In this document: in pieces, positions 21,470 to 31,400 of the stretch | Numbering within the stretch: position 1 is the first letter of the stretch | Layout of the letters: every line of letters begins with the position of its first letter | NCBI RefSeq assembly: GCF_052060015.1 | Contig: NZ_JBPODZ010000010.1 | Span: forward strand, 20,738-84,737 | DNA from: Arhodomonas sp052060015 | Lineage (GTDB): Bacteria; Pseudomonadota; Gammaproteobacteria; Nitrococcales; Nitrococcaceae | Length of the DNA stretch: 64,000 nt | Direction: 5' to 3' | Made by a program: the position numbers and the translations under genes | Notes under the pieces: model-generated | Databases searched by the model: none | Told to the model about the DNA's origin: nothing | Seen by the model: only the letters and a program-made list of their open reading frames with translations

Positions 21470-23819
21470 GGGCGCGCCGCGTCTTTCGGGCAGCCCGGCC
21501 GACACCGGGCAGCAGGCGTGTCAGGGCCGGGACCAGCACGACGGCGGCGATCATGTTGCCGAGGAACATGAAGGCCAGCAGCGCCCCCAGGTCCGCCTGG
21601 AACTTGATGGGCGAGAACATCCAGGGTGCCACCCCGAGCGACAGCGTCAGGCCCGTGAAGATCACGATGCGCCCGGTCAGCACGAGTGTGCGGTAATATG
21701 CCTCGCCCAGCGGGACCCCGGCGCGCAGCGCCGGCCACAGCACGCCGATCAGGTAGACCGCGTAGTCCACCCCGATGCCCACGCCGAGGGCGATCACCGG
21801 TAGGGTCGCCACCTTCACCCCGATCCCCAGGCCGACCATCAGCGCCTCGCAGAGCACGGAGATGGCGACCAGGGGCAGCAGCGCGGTGAGCACGGCCTTC
21901 GGCGAGCGGAACACCACCAGACAGACGAGCCCCACTGCCGCGAACACGATGTAGACCATCTGCCCGAACGCCCGCTCGACCACCTGCGCGGTGGCCGCCT
22001 CGATCCCCGCGTTCCCGGCCGCCAGCCGGATGGTGGCGCCCTCCACGGCATAGCGGTCGCGGAAGGCCTCGACCCCGGCCACGACGGACTGCAGGGTCCC
22101 GGCGCGGTGGTCGGCCAGGTACACGCTGAGGGGGACGAAGTCGCAGTTCATGCCGACGCTGCCCCGGGGCAGCCGGGCGACGATGGCGTTCAGCATGCCC
22201 TGCGAGGCGAGCAGATCGCCCCACTTGCCGTTGCCCTCGTTCATACCCACCGACCGCACCCGGACCTGCCCCGCAGCGGACTGGGTCCCGGTCACGCCCG
22301 GCAGCGCCCGCAGCCGCCAGGCCAGCGCGTCCACCAGCGACAGCACCTCGTAGCTCGCGCACTGGCCGCGCTGCGTGTCGACCATCACGATCAGGACGTC
22401 CGAGCTGGCGGCGTAGTGGTCGCGGAAGAAGGCGGCATCGCGGTTGTAGCGGGACTCCGGGCGCAGCTCCGGCGCCCCCTCGTCCAAGTCCCCGACGGCG
22501 AGGTCGCGGGCGATCCAGGCGGCACCGAGGGCGAGCACCACGGCCACCGACACGGCCGTGGCGGCCGGACCGGTGCGCGTGAGCCGGTCGAGGGCCTGCC
22601 ACACGGGGTGCCGGTCGCTCGCGCGCTCGTGCGCCACGCTGCGTTCCGCCGCCGCACGGCTGACGCCGACCAGGGTCAGGAGCAGGGGCAGGAGGATGAG
22701 GTTGGTGACGATCAGCGCGCCGACCCCGAAGCTCGCCATCATCGCCAGCTCGCGGATGACCGGGATCTCGATCACGCCCATGACCGCGAAGCCCACGGCA
22801 TCGCTGATCAGCGCCGCGATGCCGGCGTAGAACAGGCGACGGAAGGTCAGCCGGGCAGCGGTCAGGCGGTCCGCCCCGGCGGCGACCTCCTGGAGGATCC
22901 CGTTCATCTTCTGGGCGCCGTGGCTCATGCCGATGGCGAAGACTAGGAAGGGAACGAGGATGGAATACGGGTCGAGGCTCAGGCCGAGGAGCTGGAGGAG
23001 ACCCACCTGCCAAATCACCGCGGTCAACGAGCACCCCACCACCAGCAGCGTACTGCGCAGGCACCGGGAGAATCCCCAGAGCAGGGCCATGGCGATCGCG
23101 ACGGTCAGGCCGAAGAAGGCGGCGACCTGGGTCAGGCCGTTGATGATCTCGCCCACCAGGCGGGCGAAGCCCACCACGTGCAGCTCCACGCCACGCGCCT
23201 CGTAGTCCCGCTCCAGCTGCTCCAGCCGGTCGGCGAAGGCACGGTAGTCCAGCGGCTTTCCGGTATCCGGATTGACGTCCAGCAGGGGCACCACGATGAC
23301 GCTCGACCGCCAATCGTTGGCCACGAGCCGCCCGATCTCCCCCGAGCGCTCGATATTCGCGCGGAGCCGGCGCAGTTGCGCCTCCGTGCCCGTCATGCCG
23401 TCGGGCATCACCGGACCGCCGTCGTAGCCCTGCTCGGTGACCGTCCGCCAGCGCGTGTTCGGCGTCCAGATGGACTGCATAAACGAGCGGTCTACGCCGG
23501 GCACCAGCAGCAGCTCGTCGTTCAGGTCCTTGAGTGTCTCCAGGTACTCCGGCTCCAGGATGGAGCCGTCCGGATTGGCGACCGCAATGCGCACCAGATT
23601 GGAGGTGCCCGACAGCTCGTCCCGGTGATCCAGGTAGTTCTGGACGTAGGGATGGCCCGTGGGGATCATCTTCAGGTAGCTGGTATTGAGTTCGATGCGC
23701 GCGGCGTGCAGCGCCATGACGACGGTCACCACGACGCAGGCGCCGACGATCCAGGCACGCGCGCCGAAGACCACGCGCTCCAGCGGCCCGGCGGCGGCGC
23801 GGCGGGCGGAGTCAGTCAT
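21417..23819 (-). CDS. RND/MMPL-family transporter
   Basis: An 800-residue inner-membrane protein with RND architecture. One helix near residues 22-44 precedes a periplasmic loop (LNTSYLKMIPTGHPYVQNYL...), then about five helices (IAMALLWGFSRCLRSTLLVV, SILVPFLVFAIGMSHGAQ), followed by a second such half (AVGLVCLVVFRSPKAVL, VGIGVDYAVYLIG, FMFLGNMIAAVVLVPAL). It belongs with MMPL/HpnN-type exporters of hydrophobic substrates. Its start overlaps the stop of the YCF48-like gene by 8 bp. It is the last of four genes conserved together, DUF1302-DUF1329-YCF48-RND. Confidence 0.9.
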   Translation of the reverse strand: MTDSARRAAAGPLERVVFGARAWIVGACVVVTVVMALHAARIELNTSYLKMIPTGHPYVQNYLDHRDELSGTSNLVRIAVANPDGSILEPEYLETLKDLNDELLLVPGVDRSFMQSIWTPNTRWRTVTEQGYDGGPVMPDGMTGTEAQLRRLRANIERSGEIGRLVANDWRSSVIVVPLLDVNPDTGKPLDYRAFADRLEQLERDYEARGVELHVVGFARLVGEIINGLTQVAAFFGLTVAIAMALLWGFSRCLRSTLLVVGCSLTAVIWQVGLLQLLGLSLDPYSILVPFLVFAIGMSHGAQKMNGILQEVAAGADRLTAARLTFRRLFYAGIAALISDAVGFAVMGVIEIPVIRELAMMASFGVGALIVTNLILLPLLLTLVGVSRAAAERSVAHERASDRHPVWQALDRLTRTGPAATAVSVAVVLALGAAWIARDLAVGDLDEGAPELRPESRYNRDAAFFRDHYAASSDVLIVMVDTQRGQCASYEVLSLVDALAWRLRALPGVTGTQSAAGQVRVRSVGMNEGNGKWGDLLASQGMLNAIVARLPRGSVGMNCDFVPLSVYLADHRAGTLQSVVAGVEAFRDRYAVEGATIRLAAGNAGIEAATAQVVERAFGQMVYIVFAAVGLVCLVVFRSPKAVLTALLPLVAISVLCEALMVGLGIGVKVATLPVIALGVGIGVDYAVYLIGVLWPALRAGVPLGEAYYRTLVLTGRIVIFTGLTLSLGVAPWMFSPIKFQADLGALLAFMFLGNMIAAVVLVPALTRLLPGVGRAARKTRRAPTGSAPRARSAPLWRPG

Positions 23820-24921
23820 GGACGGCCTCCGGGCTCAGCGGGGTGCGGACCGGGCCGCCACGGCCGGCGAGGAGCAGCGAGCCGTCCGCAAGCAGGGCGA
23901 GGTCGTTGAAGGGGCCACCGGGCACAGTCCGGCGCAGCGACAGACGGTCCCAGCCGGGGGGCGCGCCGAGGATCCGCCCGTCGCGGCCGAGCAGCAGGAG
24001 CCCGCCGTCCGGCGTGGTGGCCGCGGCCACCAGCGTGCTCTCGACCGGCGCCGCGAGGGCGTCCCAGCTCGCCCCATCGTCCGTCGAGCGCAGCACCAGC
24101 CCTCGCAGCCCGTAGGCGACGAGGGTGCCGTCGGGCGCCACCACCGTCCCGAAGATCGTTCCCTCCGCCCCGGTGTCGACGGCGGCGAAGCGCCCACCGC
24201 CGTCCGTCGAGCGGTAGACACGGCCGAACTCCGCGCCGATGACGACGACGTCGGCCGTGCAGGACAGGTCATAGAGGTGGTAGCGGTCGTCCACCGGGAG
24301 GCGGTCGAAGATCGGCGTCCACGTCGTGCCCGCATCGTCCGAACGCCAGAGCTGGCCGAAGGCGCCGCTGGCGAGCACCGTCCGCCCTCCCGGCACCGTG
24401 CAGACGTCCAGGAACGGCTGTCCGGTCGCCTCCGTAGCGAGGATCGCGAGCCAGCGTTCGGCCCAGTCCGGCAGCGGGTCGTGCCGCCGGCTCAGCGCCC
24501 GCCGCAGATCCGCCGCCGCGGTGCGGCCGTCGCGAAGGCGCGTCCAGGTGCGCCCCGCGTCCTCGGTGCGGAGGATCGCACCGCCGTGGCCCACGGCGTA
24601 GCCGGTGCCGTCGCCCCGGAACGCCATGGCGGTCAGTGTGACGGCGACGGGCACGGGCGCCTGCCGCCAGTCGCCCGCGTTCCCGCCCGCCCGCAGGACG
24701 ACACCGCGAGCGCCGGCGGCCACCGCGTCGCCACCGGGCAGGGCCTCCGCCACCACGAGGGGGACGTCCGTCGCTGCCGGCGTCTGCAGGGCGGGCCGGT
24801 CCAGGGGCGACGGCAGCGTCTGGGCCGCCCCGGCCGGCCCCGCCAGGGCGAGGGCCGCCCCCAGGGTGGCGGCCCAGCGCCACGCGCGGGTAGGCCCGTT
24901 GAGGGAAGTCTGCGCGGTCAT
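23812..24921 (-). CDS. YCF48-related exported beta-propeller protein
   Basis: A 369-residue protein with a signal peptide (RWAATLGAALALAGPAGAAQ) and repeated BNR/YCF48 blades: GGAILRTEDAGRTWTRL, FGQLWRSDDAGTTWTPI, FGRVYRSTDGGGRFAAV, RGLVLRSTDDGASWDAL. The family includes the photosystem II assembly factor Ycf48, but in heterotrophs it accompanies RND/DUF1302/DUF1329 sets. It probably acts in the periplasm as a scaffold or chaperone. It lies 5 bp from DUF1329 upstream and overlaps the RND gene downstream. Confidence 0.88.
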   Translation of the reverse strand: MTAQTSLNGPTRAWRWAATLGAALALAGPAGAAQTLPSPLDRPALQTPAATDVPLVVAEALPGGDAVAAGARGVVLRAGGNAGDWRQAPVPVAVTLTAMAFRGDGTGYAVGHGGAILRTEDAGRTWTRLRDGRTAAADLRRALSRRHDPLPDWAERWLAILATEATGQPFLDVCTVPGGRTVLASGAFGQLWRSDDAGTTWTPIFDRLPVDDRYHLYDLSCTADVVVIGAEFGRVYRSTDGGGRFAAVDTGAEGTIFGTVVAPDGTLVAYGLRGLVLRSTDDGASWDALAAPVESTLVAAATTPDGGLLLLGRDGRILGAPPGWDRLSLRRTVPGGPFNDLALLADGSLLLAGRGGPVRTPLSPEAVHD

Positions 24922-24926
24922 CGGCG

Positions 24927-26288
24927 CTACCGCTGGCTGATGATGGAGAGGTTACCGGGGGTGAAGAAGCGGTCGCTCTTGGGCTCGACCAGCTCGAACC
25001 GGGTGTCCAGTCCGTTCATCACCTGCTGGGCGTACCATTCCCCGGTCTGCACGTTGATGGCGCCGTAGGGCGCGGCGACCACGGCCGGGATGTCCGGCAT
25101 CAGCGTCGGCAGGGAGAAGTACACGCGCCACAGCTCGCCCGCCGCATCGTAGCCCTCGCCCAGGACGGCCATCCAGCTGTCCTCGTCGAGGTAGAAGCGG
25201 CGCTTGGCGACGACGTTGCGCTCGCCGTCCGCCAGCGTCGCCTCGACCTCCCAGACGCGGTGCAGCTCGAAGCGCACGGCCTCGGGCGCCCAGTGGTGCT
25301 CGGCGAACGCCTCCTCCACCGGCAAGGCGTGCATCCCGTTGACGTTGTAGGGGATGTACATCTCCTTCTTGCCGACCAGCTTCCAGTCGTAGCGGTCGAT
25401 GGCGCCGTTGAAGACCCACACCTCGTCCCAGTTGATGACGCCGTTGGACTGCGAGTACGGGGTGTCGTAGTTGAGCTGGGGCGCCTTGCGGACCCGCCGC
25501 TGCCCGGGCAGGTACTGCCAGGCCTGACGGCCGATGTCCTTCGCGTCGGTGTGCTCGTTGACGACGATGTTCTCGCCGGCGATGAGCGGCGGATCGCTGA
25601 TGCGGCTCAGGTTGTAGCGGTACCAGCCCTCGAAGCCCTCGCGGCTGCCGTGCGGGTCGTAGTAGGGGAACTGGTTCCACATGTCGCCGGCGGACGAGAG
25701 GATGCGGTCGCCGTCGCGGGTGCCGACGTAGTTGGCGAGCTCGGTGTAGAACACGTGCCCGGACCAGATGAGCAGGTGGTTCCAGATCGCCTCCGCCCCG
25801 TTCTCGGGGATGGGGAACGGGGGGCCGCCGTAGGCCCCCGTCAGGGACAGCCCGCCTTCGGTCAGTGCCGCGGATTCCGCGTTCCGGCGGGTGTGGTCGT
25901 AGACCCATTGCGGGGCCGCCGCGGTGCGGTGGCTGGGATAGACGTCGATGGCGAAGCTGTCCGGGTAGTTGCGAAACAGCGCCTTCACACCCTCCGAGAG
26001 TCGGTCCGCGTGCTCGCCCATATTGTCGGCAGTGATCGTGAACAGGGGCTGCTCGTCGGCGAACGGGTCCGGACGGGGATCGCCGCTCTCGTAGCCCGCG
26101 GGCAAGGTCATGTGGCCGCCCGTCCACTCGGGGATGGTGCCGGCCGCATTGCCGGCACGTTCGGCGCCGAACGGGGTGAGCTCTCCGCCGAGACGGGCCG
26201 CCCCGGCCTCGTCGGCCCCGGCCTGCGTACTCGCCGCCACGCACAGGGAAGCGGTCGCCAAAAGGGTGGTCCTGAACCAGGCCTTCAT
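24927..26288 (-). CDS. DUF1329 exported protein
   Basis: The ATG at 26288 is chosen: GGAGGACACATC precedes it and a signal peptide follows at once (MKAWFRTTLLATASLCVAASTQAGA). The mature ~430 residues match DUF1329 in order: LGGELTPFGAERAGNAAGTIPEWTGG, FPIPENGAEAIWNHL, YLPGQRRVRKAPQLNYDTP, WKLVGKKEMYIPYN, KRRFYLDEDSW. The fold is LolA/outer-membrane-lipoprotein-carrier-like. Function is unproven; it is repeatedly found with DUF1302 and an RND transporter near genes for catabolism of hydrophobic compounds. Confidence 0.92.
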   Translation of the reverse strand: MKAWFRTTLLATASLCVAASTQAGADEAGAARLGGELTPFGAERAGNAAGTIPEWTGGHMTLPAGYESGDPRPDPFADEQPLFTITADNMGEHADRLSEGVKALFRNYPDSFAIDVYPSHRTAAAPQWVYDHTRRNAESAALTEGGLSLTGAYGGPPFPIPENGAEAIWNHLLIWSGHVFYTELANYVGTRDGDRILSSAGDMWNQFPYYDPHGSREGFEGWYRYNLSRISDPPLIAGENIVVNEHTDAKDIGRQAWQYLPGQRRVRKAPQLNYDTPYSQSNGVINWDEVWVFNGAIDRYDWKLVGKKEMYIPYNVNGMHALPVEEAFAEHHWAPEAVRFELHRVWEVEATLADGERNVVAKRRFYLDEDSWMAVLGEGYDAAGELWRVYFSLPTLMPDIPAVVAAPYGAINVQTGEWYAQQVMNGLDTRFELVEPKSDRFFTPGNLSIISQR

Positions 26289-26329
26289 GATGTGTCCTCC
26301 GGGAGTCGTTATGGGATAGCGCCCGCGCA

Positions 26330-27946
26330 TCAGAAGGTGCGGCGCACGTTGAAGGAGATGTGGTCACGGTCCTGCAGCGGCTGGCTGCCGGTGGGACCGA
26401 AGTACGCCACGTAGGAGAGATCGGCCTGCCACACGGCGTCATAGGTCGCACCGACGCCGACGGTGACGTTGCCGGCACGTTCGTTGCCGAAGCCCGCCAC
26501 CGCGGACGAGGTCCCGATGGCGTTGTAGGAAACGGACACCGGCGTCGTGAGATCGAGGCCGGAGCGAACCTGGTAGTGCGTCGGGGTCAGGTTCAGCTTG
26601 AACGCGACCGCCGTCCGGTCGCTGTCCTCGGCGAGCATGTCCTCGTTTTCGTCGACGGACAGGCGATGGTTGAGGGCAACCTCACCAAGCAGCTCCGCGG
26701 TGTCCCAGAGCGCGTTGCCGCCGAGCTGGCTGATGAACGAGACCTGGGCGTGCAGCGTCTTGCCCACCGCGTGCCGGGGATCGTCCAGGGAGGGGGTCTC
26801 CCCCGGGGCGAGCGTCGGCGACCCGGAGTTCAGCGGCGAGTTGGTGCGCAGCGAGACCTCCGCCGCCACGTTGGCGTCGAGCATCGTGGTGGACAGGCTG
26901 GCGCCATAGGCCCGGACGTCCTCGGGGAAGACAAGCGTGTACTGCCCCGCCTTGCCGGTGCCCGGATCGGCGTTCACGCCCGGCCGGATGTAGACCTGCG
27001 GGGTCTTGGCGTGGAACTGGGTGAAATAGAAGCCCAGGTCCAGGTCGTGTTTCCAGTCCGTGTACTTTACGGCCATGCCGAACTCGCCGCTGTCGTCGGG
27101 CTCGACGTCGGGGCCCCGGCCTAGGTACGCGCCAGGACCGACCAGCAGGCTCTCGCCGCCGTCGTCCAGGATGTCAGCGGTGCTGAACAGGCTCCCCGCG
27201 GCCGGGATCCGGGTACGCCGCCACCGCGCCTGGTAATACGCCCCGAGGGCGAGGCCGCCGGTGAACTGGGCATCCACCGACACCTGCGGCACCGGCATGA
27301 ATAGCTCCTTGGCCTGGGAGCTCGGCACGCTGACGCTCTTGATGCCGTCAAGCGGCGCCATGGCCGAGGCGATGCCGTTATCGGGGAACAACAGGCTCTC
27401 GCCGTAGAGGTGGGTGAACTGGCCCGCACGGGCGCTGACCAGTGCCGGTCCGATCTCGCGGTTGCCGTGAACGAATCCGTCCAGGAGCTCGACCTTCCCG
27501 CCGTGGAGATCGACCGTCTCGTCGGGAAACTCCGTGCTGGGAACGCTCAAGGCGTTGTACGTGCCGGGCGAGTCGTTGTCCGTATCGTCGTGGTACTCCG
27601 TGTCCCACCAGGCCGCGGCACTCACCCGCAGGCCGGCGCGGCGCTTGTAGTTGAGGTCGAACTCGGAGAGCAGATCCAGGCGCTGGGAGGCCAGCCCGGC
27701 GTCGAAGTTGCGGTTGCCATCGTCCGCATTGACGTCGGAGACGAGCTCGTCCCGCGGCTCCTGCAGGCGCCACAGGGCGCTATACTTGACGTTGGTGTCG
27801 AAGCGGTAGGTCACCGAGTCCGACAGCTTCCCGCTGAAGGCCATGGCGGCGGGGGCTGCGAGCAGAGTCCCGGCCGTGAAAGTGACGAGGCTCACCGTTC
27901 GCAGCGGATGAGGGCGCGAATGCGTCGCGTAACCGAGTCGATGCAT
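26330..27946 (-). CDS. DUF1302 outer-membrane-like protein
   Basis: The ATG at 27946 has AGGAGACACCC before it; the longer frame from 28051 lacks such a site. The 538-residue product has a signal peptide (FTAGTLLAAPAAMAF) followed by the DUF1302 pattern: LSDSVTYRFDTNVKYSALWR, DLNYKRRAGLRVSAAAWWD, FVHGNREIGPALVSARAGQF, YGESLLFPDNGIASAMAPLDG. The C-terminus ends in Phe (FNVRRTF), typical of beta-barrels. It probably sits in the outer membrane as a channel or receptor for hydrophobic substrates. First gene of the four-gene operon. Confidence 0.92.
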   Translation of the reverse strand: MHRLGYATHSRPHPLRTVSLVTFTAGTLLAAPAAMAFSGKLSDSVTYRFDTNVKYSALWRLQEPRDELVSDVNADDGNRNFDAGLASQRLDLLSEFDLNYKRRAGLRVSAAAWWDTEYHDDTDNDSPGTYNALSVPSTEFPDETVDLHGGKVELLDGFVHGNREIGPALVSARAGQFTHLYGESLLFPDNGIASAMAPLDGIKSVSVPSSQAKELFMPVPQVSVDAQFTGGLALGAYYQARWRRTRIPAAGSLFSTADILDDGGESLLVGPGAYLGRGPDVEPDDSGEFGMAVKYTDWKHDLDLGFYFTQFHAKTPQVYIRPGVNADPGTGKAGQYTLVFPEDVRAYGASLSTTMLDANVAAEVSLRTNSPLNSGSPTLAPGETPSLDDPRHAVGKTLHAQVSFISQLGGNALWDTAELLGEVALNHRLSVDENEDMLAEDSDRTAVAFKLNLTPTHYQVRSGLDLTTPVSVSYNAIGTSSAVAGFGNERAGNVTVGVGATYDAVWQADLSYVAYFGPTGSQPLQDRDHISFNVRRTF

Positions 27947-28451
27947 GGGTGTCTCCTGGCAATAGCCCAACGTGAGGACGATGGCCGTCCCGTGTCCTGA
28001 ATCCGGTCCGCGGGCGCTGCGGAAGACACATACCGCGTCTTCTACGGCCACAGACCGGATGGATGATCCCGCTGGATTGAGGGTTTGAAGTCCGGCGCCC
28101 TCTAGGACGCGAGACGATCGCGACTATTGCCGTCGGCGATCCGGGAGCGTGGGTCGAAGCTGCATGTCTATCCTCCTCGTAGTGATCCGGACTTGTTGCT
28201 GTTTTGTCCGGTGAGGAGAAGGATGCATGGCGTGGTTGCCCAGCACACCTCTCACTAATGAGGGGGAGCGGGTGCTACCGACGCAGTGCCCCATCAAGCG
28301 AAGCGCCCGAAGCTGGGCGCCTGGTGAGGCGCCGGCCGGGTATGAGGCAATACTCTAAGCTAGCGCAGCCGGTATGCATGGGAGTTTCCTCCGTGATCTG
28401 TAACGCCACCCAAACGGACACCCACCGCGCCTATCCCCGCGGCCAGAGACA
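27947..28451. other. Intergenic region between the DUF1302 operon and the recombinase trio
   Basis: These 505 bases should hold the promoter of the DUF1302 operon and the 3' flank of the recombinase genes. A short GGCGCC...GGCGCC hairpin lies near 28315-28332. I see no coding frame with support and no repeat shared with the other side of the recombinase module. Confidence 0.5.
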
Positions 28452-31400
28452 CTAGCTGCCGGACGTCCCACCAAGTCCTTTACCGGCTTCGGTTAGCGTC
28501 CCCAGCAACCACTCCATGACGAACGCCCACGCGATCCCATAGACCCAGTAGCCACGCGAATCACCGGCACCGCCACGATGCCGGCATAGGACCCATCCCC
28601 GCTCGCTCGGCGGCGGCGCAGTTTCCGGCGCATCAAACGCGTCGGGCCAAAGTGTGAGCTCAACGCCCGTTCGCTCGCGCCAGTAGCGCAGCTGTGCAGC
28701 CGCGCCGCCATAGCCGCTACCCCGCTTCGGCACCACGTAGTAATCGACCGCGGCTGCCAGATCCAGATGGTCGATGAGATCACGCCAGGTACGCACGGTG
28801 GCCAACCGGCGGAACACCACATCCACGGGATTCGACGCCAGTCGCCCCACACGGTAACTCTCCAATAGCGCATTGCGGCGGGCGGCCGATAGCTCAGTCA
28901 GCCACTGCAGCGTGGCGCGTGCCCGCCGGACATCCTGCTGGGTCATCGGCGGGTCAATCAGTGCCTCGTGATGCGCGCCGTAGCGGGATCGCCGCAAGTA
29001 CTCCGGTAACCGCTCAAGCCGCCCCGTCCACTCGGCGAACTGGGCATCCGACCACGGTGGTCGAAATTGCTGCAACCACTCGGACGACCGCGCCCGGGCG
29101 TTCAGCGTGTCCGTGACCAGGAGATGGTGTTCATAGCGGTCCTCCGGCATCGCGAGGACCCGGTAGCCCTGCGACGGGCGCGGGCGCAGGCGCTGCTCGG
29201 CCGGGAGCAACCGGTCACCGAGATGATCCAGCAGGGCGCTGGTATTGCCATCACGGTGGTCGCGGAGCTGCTGGATCCGGGAGGGACTACGATCCGCGAG
29301 CCGCGCCAGTGCCGCGTCGCTCATCACCGGGAGTGCCCGGCGAACCGCGCGCGAAAGCAGCAGATCCGCGAGGTGGATGTAGTGGCCGAGCGTGATCTCC
29401 GGTGACGCGTGACCGAGCATCGCCGAGACCATCAGCAGACTGCGGCGCTGCACGGCGGCCTCCCCGAGGAGCGGCTCGCGCAGCCGCCAGGCGTCGGTGC
29501 CGATCAGATCTCCGGCCCACTCCGGCAGGGCGGCCGTCGTATCCCCCGCGGCTTCCTGTTCCGCCTGCCAGAATGCCAATAACAAGCGATTGGAAAAGCT
29601 GTGGCGCAGATGATGGTAGCGGACACCGGGGTCGCCGGTGACCCGCATCAGGGCATCCCGGATGCGCGCCATCTGCGCGCCACCGCGTTGAATCCACTGG
29701 CGCTGACGTTCGGCCGTGCCCTCCTCCGGGTCAGTGCCATCGAAGAGCAACCGCTCCCGCCAGGGTTCGCCCGCCTGTTCCGCGTGCCGACGCCGTTGCC
29801 ACCACCAATCCCTCAGTCGCTCGAGGTGCCGGGAGGGTAGCAGGACGCCCAAGGGCATCACGCGGTGCGCGCTCTGGCTCTTCAGCCGCCGCAGGCTGTG
29901 CGGGCGTACGACCAGATCCCACTCCGGCGGCCCCTCCACGTCGCCGATACGCAGGCCCGCCACCTCGCTGCGCCGCAGCCCCGCGTAGTAGCCGAGGACC
30001 GCCATGAGTACGGCGGCGTCCACCGCCTGCTTACCACCGCCACGGAAGGCCAGCCAGTCCAGCGTCCACTCGAAGGTCTCCGGGTCAATGAAATTCGCGT
30101 CCACGCTGACCGGCCGCTGACCCCGCACCGCGAACACCGTGCTGTCAGCCAGATCGGGCGCGTCGTGATAGGCACAAAGGTAGGCATGAAAGACCCGCAA
30201 ACCGTTGGCGACACGGATCCGCGCCCCCGGGGAATCGGTGTCCTCCAGGGCGTTGCCGTAGAGCTCGACCAGATCATCCCCGGAGAGCTCGGCCGGATCA
30301 TCGGTGGCGAGCTGACCGAGCAGCCGCTCGGCCACCGCGTTATACAGGTCATACGCGGTGCGCGGGGCATACGCCCGCCGCCCACGCTGCCGTCGCAGCA
30401 GCCACTCCCCACCCCATTCGGCGAGGCGGCGCACGCCCCAGAGCCGATCGGTATCGTCGCGCATCACAGCCAACTGCGAGCGCGCATCCCCCGCGCCACG
30501 GCGCAGGATACGCCCTATGGTGCGCAGATCCTCCAGCCAGTCCTCGGACTCCGACGACGCGGGCTCATCGGCCCCGTCCTCGTAGGGCTTTGTCGCGGGA
30601 CCCGGCGTGTCCACCCCCTCGTCGGGTACCGGCACCCGGTCCGTCGGAATCGCGGCGGGCGACGCCACCAGGCGCTCCAGCGCCTGCGCGGGCAGCGTGG
30701 TGGTGTGATAGTGCCCGCTCGCCACGCCGAGGAGATGGGGCGGGACATAGAGCGCCAGGCGCACCTCGGCGAACGTCCGCAGCTCAGCCAGGGTCGGCGG
30801 CAACAGCGCATCGATGCCGGCATGCTCCGCGTACGCCGCGATGCATCGATAGAGCTCCCGGGCACCGCGACGGCGATACGGCCGTGCCGGCCACCCGATC
30901 CGGCGCCACCGGATAAGCAGTAGCCGCGTGAGCGGATCGAGATACTGGCGCTCCAGCCCCTCCCCAGCCTCCGCCGTCGGAGTCCGCCAGGTCAGCCAAT
31001 GCCCATGTCGCGGCCCCTCGGCGACGGCCTGGCCGAGCGACCACAGGCGGTTGATCCGAAGCACGCCACCGTACAGCATCGCCGCGAGCTGGACCTGGCC
31101 CCACACCGCCCTCGGAGTCATGTCGGGATTCACCGCAATAGTCTCCACGAAGGCCTCCGGCAACTCCTGGTAGCGCGTCGCCGCGGCGAAGCGCCGCCCA
31201 CTGAACACCGGCGCCGGCGGGGGTGGCAGGGGGGCTGGAATCTGGACGATGGGGACCGTCCAGCAGCCAGCGCGATTGCCGGCATCCAGCACCTCGAGGA
31301 TGCGGCGTTGGATGACGAAGCCGCGCTGAGGCGGCGCCACCGCCCGCACCGACTGCAGCAGCTCCTTGCTCTGTTCGCTTTTGTAGCGCGGCGGCTGCCC

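Noticed and set aside
20489..21505. N-terminal extension of the cupin gene by more than 300 codons
   Set aside because: It crosses the LuxR gene antisense; ATG 20488 with AGGAGACG fits the family length.
21373..23313. 646-codon reverse frame overlapping the RND gene
   Set aside because: Alternate frame of the same strand with extreme Arg/Gly/Pro composition; the RND frame explains the region.
28315..28332. GGCGCC...GGCGCC hairpin as a terminator for the recombinase trio
   Set aside because: Too short, without a U-run, and each arm is itself palindromic.
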